Part shown: positions 6,873 to 10,650 of the stretch, piece by piece | How the letters are laid out: each line of letters starts with the position of its first letter | Numbering within the stretch: the first letter of the stretch is position 1 | DNA from: an uncultured Oscillospiraceae bacterium | Lineage (GTDB): Bacteria > Bacillota > Clostridia > Oscillospirales > Oscillospiraceae | Length of the DNA stretch: 10,650 nucleotides | Reading direction: 5' to 3' | NCBI GenBank assembly: GCA_934546685.1 | Contig: CAKTEB010000082.1 | Location: 1 to 10,650 of the forward strand | The notes under the pieces: model-generated | Database searches by the model: none | What the model was told of the DNA's origin: nothing | The model's input: only the letters and a program-made list of their open reading frames with translations | Translations under genes and position numbers: made by a program

Positions 6873-6910
6873 AAAAAATCCCTGTTTCCCAGGAACGGGA
6901 AACAGGGATT
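6873..6910 (-). terminator. Rho-independent terminator of the NlpC/P60 hydrolase gene
   Basis: A perfect 14-bp stem, AATCCCTGTTTCCC (6877-6890) with its complement at 6897-6910, has a 6-base loop. Read on the minus strand it is followed by TTTTTT (6878-6873). It lies 12 bases after the stop of the hydrolase gene and insulates spo0A from it. Confidence 0.93.
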
Positions 6911-6922
6911 CAGATTCATCTC

Positions 6923-8356
6923 TTAGGCAATGCGCCGTGCGCCGTAGTAGCGGCTGGAGTAGTAGCTCTCGCTGAGGGAGGAGATCTTCACGCCGCCGTT
7001 AGCCGCATGGATAAACTGGCCGCCGCCAATGTAGATGCCCACATGGGTGATGCCGGATGCGGAATATGTATTGGCGAAGAACACCAGATCGCCGGCCTGC
7101 AGGCTGTCATAGGACACATAGGAGCCGTTGGAATACTGGGCCGCCGCGGTCCGGTTGATGCTGTAGCCGCACTGACGGAGCACATACTGGGTGAAGCCGG
7201 AGCAGTCGAAGCCAGAGGGAGAGGTGCCGCCCCAGACATAGGGCACGCCCAGATAATTCTGCGCCACGCTGACAATGGAGCCGCTGGAGGAAGAATCATA
7301 GGAGGGCTCCTCATAAGCGGGAGCCTCGTAGGAGGGCGTCTCAGGCTCGGTATAGCTGCTGGAGCTGCTGGAAGTATCCGTGTAGCTGCTGGAGCTGCCG
7401 GAGGACTCATAGGAGGCGCTGCCGGAAGAAGCGGCAGTCTGCTGAGCCTGGGCGGCAGCGGCTGCTGCGGCCTCCTGCGCGGCCTGCTCGGCTGCGGCCT
7501 GGGCCTCGGCCTCCTGGCGGGCAGCGATGGTGTTGAAGGACTCGACCTCAGTGCTGCCGTCGCTTTCGTTGTTGGTGGTGGTCATCAGGGAAGAGAGCAC
7601 ATAGCCCACATTGTCGCCGTACTGGACCTTATACCAATCGCCGTCCTGCTCCAGCAGGGTGCAGAGGCTGTCGGCATAGAGCACGTCCGTCTTGGCAGCC
7701 GCGGAATCGGGCTCGCTTCTGAGGTTTGCAGCGGCACACTGGATCACAGCGTAGTCATAGATCTTCTCAGCGGGGATCTCTGCGGTGGAATCCACCAGGT
7801 CGCTGCGGACATAGCCGGTGACACCATCTGCATCCACCTGATACCAGCCGTCGGTGACGCCGGTGATGGACACCACTGCCTCCTCCTCCAGGGAAGAAAC
7901 AGGGTCGCTGTCGGTGCTGGCAGCGGAGCGGATATTGGCCGCGGCGCACTTGATGAGGCCATAGCCCAGATCCGCCTGGCCCTCCTGGGCCACGGTCATG
8001 TACTCAGTGCTTACAAAACCAGTAACGCCGTCACAGCTGACGCGGTACCAATCGCCATCCTGAGACAGAACCACCACCTGCTGCCCCTCAGCCAGCATAG
8101 ACACCACCTGGGCATCCATATTGGGGTTCTCCCGGACGTTTACGCCCAGGGCCGTTACGGTGCCCACGCCCAGCGCGGTGCCGGTAACGATATTGCCGAC
8201 CTCAACAGGTACATCCTGCTCGTTGACAACAGGTGCGGCGGAATCAGCCTCATGGATGGAATCGGTATCTGCAGCCATGGCGGCAGAACCTAATGCAAGA
8301 GATGCCGCCAGTACAAAGGACAGCATCTTTGCAGATCGATAAATCTTGACATTCAT
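6923..8356 (-). CDS. Secreted triple-SH3 NlpC/P60 peptidoglycan endopeptidase
   Basis: A 477-residue exported cell-wall hydrolase. Residues 1-29 form a signal peptide (basic start, hydrophobic LSFVLAASLALG, AMA-A cleavage motif). Three bacterial SH3 domains follow at about 67-123, 133-190 and 203-258, each with an N(V/I/L)R motif and G(F/Y)V near its end; repeats 2 and 3 share CAAAN(I/L)RS. They probably bind the wall. A low-complexity linker (about 278-358) is Ala/Gln/Glu-rich, then Ser-rich with Pro/Tyr/Glu motifs. The C-terminal NlpC/P60 domain (about 360-477) has Cys385 in FDCSGF, His438 in THVGIYIG and His450 in FIHAA, the expected catalytic set for cutting peptide stems. GGAGG precedes ATG 8356 by 9 bases. 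It starts 39 bases after the 99-aa gene, so the two likely share a promoter bearing a WalR-like site. It has its own strong terminator. Confidence 0.95.
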   Translation of the reverse strand: MNVKIYRSAKMLSFVLAASLALGSAAMAADTDSIHEADSAAPVVNEQDVPVEVGNIVTGTALGVGTVTALGVNVRENPNMDAQVVSMLAEGQQVVVLSQDGDWYRVSCDGVTGFVSTEYMTVAQEGQADLGYGLIKCAAANIRSAASTDSDPVSSLEEEAVVSITGVTDGWYQVDADGVTGYVRSDLVDSTAEIPAEKIYDYAVIQCAAANLRSEPDSAAAKTDVLYADSLCTLLEQDGDWYKVQYGDNVGYVLSSLMTTTNNESDGSTEVESFNTIAARQEAEAQAAAEQAAQEAAAAAAAQAQQTAASSGSASYESSGSSSSYTDTSSSSSSYTEPETPSYEAPAYEEPSYDSSSSGSIVSVAQNYLGVPYVWGGTSPSGFDCSGFTQYVLRQCGYSINRTAAAQYSNGSYVSYDSLQAGDLVFFANTYSASGITHVGIYIGGGQFIHAANGGVKISSLSESYYSSRYYGARRIA

Positions 8357-8395
8357 GATATGTAACCTCCGTTTGTTGCTCTGTAAGGGAACAAA

Positions 8396-8695
8396 TTATT
8401 TTGTGCTGGCGTTCAGCGCCCGTTCCAGCCAGACGCTTCCCACATCGAGGGCCGAGTAGATACCATCCTTCTCGGAACGCTTCGTCACTCTGTCGCGGGA
8501 TCTCACGCTGGGATCCGTCAGCTGGAGCTGAACGGAAACCTTCGAGGCGATCTCCTCGCCGTCAACGGTCTTAGTCTCTAAGACCTGCATCATCACAATG
8601 TAGGGATCCGCCATGGAACCGTAATAGATGATGTTGTCCTTTCGCATCAGGGGGCGACCCTTATACAGGAGAGTTTTCTTGGATTCTGTAGCCAT
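8396..8695 (-). CDS. Conserved-looking 99-residue protein of unknown function
   Basis: I do not recognise a named family. The start is ATG 8695-8693, preceded by AAAGGAG at about 8 bases; the frame is open to an ATG at 8737, but that one lies upstream of the predicted transcription start (~8719) and overlaps the promoter. The protein is soluble, with no signal peptide, membrane helix or cysteine. Its N-terminal half looks beta-rich (LLYKGRPLMRKDNIIYYG, DPYIVMMQVLETKTVDG, KVSVQLQLT). A basic segment follows (SVRSRDRVTKRSEK), then an amphipathic end (IYSALDVGSVWLERALN). Such composition fits a small cytosolic regulatory or binding protein, but that is inference. It is first in a likely two-gene operon with the secreted NlpC/P60 hydrolase and has the best promoter in the window. 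Confidence 0.85.
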   Translation of the reverse strand: MATESKKTLLYKGRPLMRKDNIIYYGSMADPYIVMMQVLETKTVDGEEIASKVSVQLQLTDPSVRSRDRVTKRSEKDGIYSALDVGSVWLERALNASTK

Positions 8696-8716
8696 CTTGT
8701 TTCTCCTTTCAGCGAA

Positions 8717-8733
8717 TGTAACCGAATTGTAAC
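8717..8733 (+). promoter_or_regulatory. WalR (YycF)-like direct repeat overlapping the -10 box
   Basis: On the plus strand TGTAAC, five bases (CGAAT), TGTAAC matches the WalR consensus TGTWAH-N5-TGTWAH exactly in both halves. It covers the -10 box (8726-8731) and the predicted start of the 99-aa/hydrolase operon. A site there would be expected to repress. The related PhoP consensus fits less well. I see no walR gene here, so the regulator is inferred. Confidence 0.5.
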
Positions 8734-8754
8734 ACATTGTATCGGATATGTCAA
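8726..8754 (-). promoter_or_regulatory. Sigma-A promoter of the 99-aa / NlpC-P60 operon
   Basis: On the minus strand, a perfect TTGACA (8754-8749) and TACAAT (8731-8726) are 17 bases apart. The predicted start is near 8719, giving a leader of about 24 bases. Confidence 0.9.
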
Positions 8755-8884
8755 CCTTTTCGGCCCATTCTTTCGTGAACTTTTTTGAAGATTACAATTT
8801 GAGAACGGTGGATACAGAGCAACATTGCGGAGTTACCATATGAAATTGTTAGAACTTTATCAGAAAAAGGTGATATTGCGCGGG

Positions 8885-8915
8885 AAAAAGCGCCCCGTTT
8901 TTTGGGGCGCTTCCC
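8885..8915 (-). terminator. Rho-independent terminator of ireB
   Basis: AAGCGCCCC (8888-8896) pairs with GGGGCGCTT (8904-8912) around a 7-base loop; read on the minus strand the stem is followed by TTTTT (8889-8885). It lies 12 bases after the ireB stop. The remaining gap to the next promoter (about 8755-8884) is AT-richer, and I see no gene in it. Confidence 0.88.
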
Positions 8916-8924
8916 AGAGTTTCA

Positions 8925-9170
8925 TCACTTGAACAGGTAATTACGAACCAGCTCCTCCATGAGCTCGTCTCGGTCGATCTTAGTGATCTCCGTGCGAGCG
9001 CCATTGTAGTTGGTGATGTAGGTAGGGTCCTCACTGAGGAGATAGCCCACGATCTGATTGATCGGATTGTAGCCCTTTTCGCTCAGGGAACAATACACCG
9101 ACGTGAGGATCCGCTTCATTTCCCGGTTGGTATCGTCAGGTACATGGAACTTTATGGTCTGGTCTTCCAT
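8925..9170 (-). CDS. ireB: IreB family regulatory phosphoprotein (UPF0297 / DUF965)
   Basis: An 81-residue protein with the family's unmistakable core SEKGYNPINQIVGYLLSEDPTYI (about 30-52) and C-terminus RDELMEELVRNYL. In Enterococcus faecalis IreB is a small cytosolic substrate of the PASTA-domain Ser/Thr kinase IreK and negatively affects cephalosporin resistance; by family it would link wall sensing to antibiotic tolerance here too. The N-terminus MEDQTIKF carries Thr5, which may correspond to one of the phosphorylated N-terminal threonines of the E. faecalis protein (my alignment from memory). A GGGGGAG ribosome site precedes ATG 9170. It has its own promoter and terminator. Common partners (ruvX/yqgF, DUF1292, alaS) are absent on both sides. 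Confidence 0.95.
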   Translation of the reverse strand: MEDQTIKFHVPDDTNREMKRILTSVYCSLSEKGYNPINQIVGYLLSEDPTYITNYNGARTEITKIDRDELMEELVRNYLFK

Positions 9171-9203
9171 CGGCTCTCCCCCTCTTCCTGAATAGTTTCC
9201 TCT

Positions 9204-9232
9204 ATCTTATCGCAAAACAGGTGAAATGTAAA
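9204..9232 (-). promoter_or_regulatory. Sigma-A promoter of ireB
   Basis: On the minus strand, TTTACA (9232-9227) and TAAGAT (9209-9204) are 17 bases apart, with a predicted start near 9197 and a leader of about 26 bases. No clear terminator separates it from hisE, so read-through from the histidine operon is also possible. Confidence 0.65.
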
Positions 9233-9253
9233 GAGATTCCTGTCGTCTTTACA
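9227..9253. promoter_or_regulatory. 8-bp inverted repeat overlapping the ireB -35 box
   Basis: TGTAAAGA (9227-9234) and TCTTTACA (9246-9253) are perfect inverted copies 11 bases apart, and one arm contains the -35 box. It has no T-run and low GC, so it is a poor terminator for hisE. It could be an operator, but an 8-bp repeat at this spacing is expected a few times by chance in 10 kb. Confidence 0.25.
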
Positions 9254-9281
9254 GAAAGTTAAGAATTATTTCCATGGATCC

Positions 9282-9611
9282 TCAGGTGTTGTGATCGGAA
9301 ACGTGCATTTTCTTGAGGTTGCCGATCTTCTGGCTGCGCTTCTCCATCTCCCCGAGCACGTCCTCCAGGGGGATCTCCAGCTCCGCCATCATCACGAGCA
9401 CATGGTAAAAGAGGTCGTTGATCTCCCCCACAGTGTCCGCCGTCACCTCGTTCTTGGCAGCTATGATGGTCTCGGCGCTCTCCTCCCCCACCTTTTTGAG
9501 GATCTTGTCCAGGCCCTTTTCAAAGAGATAGCAGGTATAGCTGCCCTCCATGGGATGGGCCTTTCTGTCCAGGATCACCTCATACATATCCTTTAGGATC
9601 TGATCGCTCAT
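9282..9611 (-). CDS. hisE: Phosphoribosyl-ATP pyrophosphatase
   Basis: A 109-residue all-helical MazG-like cytosolic enzyme that removes pyrophosphate from phosphoribosyl-ATP to give phosphoribosyl-AMP, step 2 of histidine synthesis. Visible metal-binding motifs are EESAE (Glu43, Glu44, Glu47, in KKVGEESAETIIAAKN) and EINDLFYH (Glu63, Asp66). Length matches the stand-alone form rather than the HisIE fusion. Its ATG overlaps the hisI stop as ATGA (9608-9611), so translation is coupled to hisI, whose product performs the next step. It appears to be the last histidine gene; no strong terminator follows. Confidence 0.96.
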   Translation of the reverse strand: MSDQILKDMYEVILDRKAHPMEGSYTCYLFEKGLDKILKKVGEESAETIIAAKNEVTADTVGEINDLFYHVLVMMAELEIPLEDVLGEMEKRSQKIGNLKKMHVSDHNT

Positions 9612-9934
9612 CGTATCTCCTCCAGTCTGTTGTAGAAGCAGGATACCGCCCCGGTATGACAGGCCGGGCCCGCGGGCTCCGCCAGCAAAAGCAGCGTGTC
9701 GGTGTCGCAGTCGGTGTAGATCTCCTTCACATACATGAAATTGCCGGAGGTCTCCCCCTTATTCCAGAGCTGCTTCCGGCTGCGGCTCCAAAACCAGGCG
9801 GTCCCCGTCTCAAAGGTCTTCCGCACCGCCTCCTCGTTGGCAAAGCCCAGCATCAACACCTGCTTTGTATGGATGTCCTGGACGATCACCGGAATCAGCT
9901 CCGATTTTGAAAATAGCTTTTTGACGTCAAACAT
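9608..9934 (-). CDS. hisI: Phosphoribosyl-AMP cyclohydrolase
   Basis: A 108-residue cytosolic zinc enzyme that opens the adenine ring of phosphoribosyl-AMP, step 3 of histidine synthesis. Signature WSRSRKQLWNKGETSGN (49-65) is intact. DCDTD (75-79) supplies the Mg2+ ligands Asp75, Asp77 and Asp79 and the zinc ligand Cys76; GPACHTG and SCFY supply Cys92 and Cys99. The 16- and 7-residue spacings of the three cysteines are those of the family. AGGAGGG precedes ATG 9934. The gene overlaps hisF by 8 bases and hisE by 4, typical of a tightly coupled his operon. The product is separate from HisE, not fused. Confidence 0.97.
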   Translation of the reverse strand: MFDVKKLFSKSELIPVIVQDIHTKQVLMLGFANEEAVRKTFETGTAWFWSRSRKQLWNKGETSGNFMYVKEIYTDCDTDTLLLLAEPAGPACHTGAVSCFYNRLEEIR

Positions 9935-10650
9935 AGCTTCCCTCCTGGCGTACCAGTACGCCCCGCTCCCGCAGATATTCCTTCACCTGGGGCACCGTCA
10001 GCGTCCCGTAGTGGAACAGGCTGGCGGCCAGAGCCGCATCGCAGCCGGTCTTCTCAAAGACCTCGTAGAAGTCCTCCAGCCGTCCCGCGCCGCCGCTGGC
10101 GATCACCGGGATATCCACCGCGTCCACCACGGCCTTGGTCATGGCCAGATCAAAGCCCGTCTGGGTGCCGTCGGCGTCCATGGAGGTCAGCAGGATCTCC
10201 CCGGCTCCCAATTCCTGGCCCTTCTTCGCCCACTCCACCACGTCAAGACCCGTGGGGGTGCGGCCTCCGGCCACCACCACCTCCCAGGTGCCGTCGCCCC
10301 GGCTTTTGCCGTCGATGGCCAGCACCACGCATTGGCTGCCAAACTGCTCCGCCGCCCGGGAAATGAGCGTAGGATCCTTCACCGCCGCGGAGTTCACTGA
10401 GATCTTATCCGCCCCGGCCCGGAGGATCTGCTGAAAATCCTCCACGGTGCGGATGCCGCCGCCGACGGTCAGGGGCACAAAGACCTTTTTCCCTGTGTCC
10501 TCGATGACATCCACCACGGACTTCCGAGCGTCGCTGGTGGCGGTGATATCCAGAAACACCACCTCGTCGGCCCCCTGATCGGAATAGTATTTGGCCAGCT
10601 CCACAGGATCTCCCGCATCCCGGATGTCCACAAAGTTCACGCCCTTGACC
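9927..10650 (-). CDS. hisF: Imidazole glycerol phosphate synthase cyclase subunit, partial (N-terminus off the right edge)
   Basis: 240 residues are visible; the frame enters from the edge as VKGVNFVDIRDAGDPVELA, which is residue 18 onward of normal HisF, so about 17 residues including the catalytic CLDV Asp are missing. The GTG at 10640 is internal, not a start. HisF is a TIM barrel that joins ammonia from HisH to PRFAR, making imidazole glycerol phosphate and AICAR. Phosphate-binding and catalytic motifs are present: TVGGGIRT, VVLAIDGK (the Asp equals Asp130 of the Thermotoga enzyme), LLTSMDADGTQTGFD and VIASGGAG. It overlaps hisI by 8 bases. Upstream his genes probably lie beyond the window. 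Confidence 0.96.
   Translation of the reverse strand, partial: VKGVNFVDIRDAGDPVELAKYYSDQGADEVVFLDITATSDARKSVVDVIEDTGKKVFVPLTVGGGIRTVEDFQQILRAGADKISVNSAAVKDPTLISRAAEQFGSQCVVLAIDGKSRGDGTWEVVVAGGRTPTGLDVVEWAKKGQELGAGEILLTSMDADGTQTGFDLAMTKAVVDAVDIPVIASGGAGRLEDFYEVFEKTGCDAALAASLFHYGTLTVPQVKEYLRERGVLVRQEGSYV

Noticed and set aside
7280..7525. Repetitive-looking tract that could suggest a repeat array
   Set aside because: It encodes the Ala/Gln- and Ser-rich linker of the NlpC/P60 protein. The repeats are codon-level low complexity without regular spacers, not CRISPR.
7007..8293. 428-codon open frame on the plus strand
   Set aside because: Antisense to the SH3-NlpC/P60 gene; Gly/Ala-rich nonsense with no ribosome site or motif.
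8840..8932. 30-codon plus-strand ORF with GGAG seven bases upstream of its ATG
   Set aside because: It reads through the ireB terminator hairpin and into the end of ireB, and no promoter is visible. Chance is the simplest explanation.

Overview
The window is ordinary chromosomal DNA of a GC-rich, endospore-forming Firmicute. It looks like a member of class Clostridia, and the Oscillospiraceae / Flavonifractor-Lawsonibacter-Oscillibacter group is my best guess from protein style. The evidence is a Spo0A sporulation regulator with Spo0A-binding boxes upstream, the Firmicute-specific IreB, SD-type (GGAGG) ribosome binding sites, clear sigma-A promoters with 17-bp spacers, and T-tailed hairpin terminators. 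Ten complete or nearly complete genes lie on the minus strand or are cut by the window edges, and one gene is on the plus strand. I see no mobile element, tRNA, rRNA, CRISPR array or phage gene. No gene-free gap exceeds 300 bases; the two longest (6702-6922 and 8696-8924) hold promoters, operators and terminators.

Layout from right to left, the direction of most transcription. First comes the end of a histidine operon, hisF (cut by the right edge), hisI and hisE, with overlapping or ATGA-coupled reading frames. HisE and HisI carry out consecutive early steps on phosphoribosyl-ATP, and HisF is the cyclase half of imidazole-glycerol-phosphate synthase. Next is ireB, with its own promoter and terminator. 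Then comes a two-gene unit: a 99-residue protein I do not recognise, followed by a secreted triple-SH3 NlpC/P60 peptidoglycan hydrolase. Its promoter is overlapped by a sequence fitting the WalR (YycF) cell-wall-stress consensus. Then comes spo0A, alone, preceded by two Spo0A boxes one helical turn apart.

spo0A converges on the only plus-strand gene, a DUF6062-type protein with two CxxC/CxxH modules, and the two share a bidirectional terminator. That gene is divergent from an acyl-ACP thioesterase gene, which has an inverted repeat at its predicted transcription start. After the thioesterase come guaB (IMP dehydrogenase, own promoter), a large ~95-bp imperfect palindrome that probably terminates guaB, an ABC-F ATPase, and a YdcF/SanA-like (DUF218) membrane protein cut by the left edge and starting one base after the ABC-F stop.

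I did not find a clear new multi-gene system. The most interesting signals are the WalR-like site on the 99-aa/hydrolase promoter, the tandem 0A boxes together with a Spo0A receiver that has lost a canonical acidic-pocket residue, the duplicated Cys/His modules of the DUF6062 protein, and the palindromic leader between guaB and the ABC-F gene.
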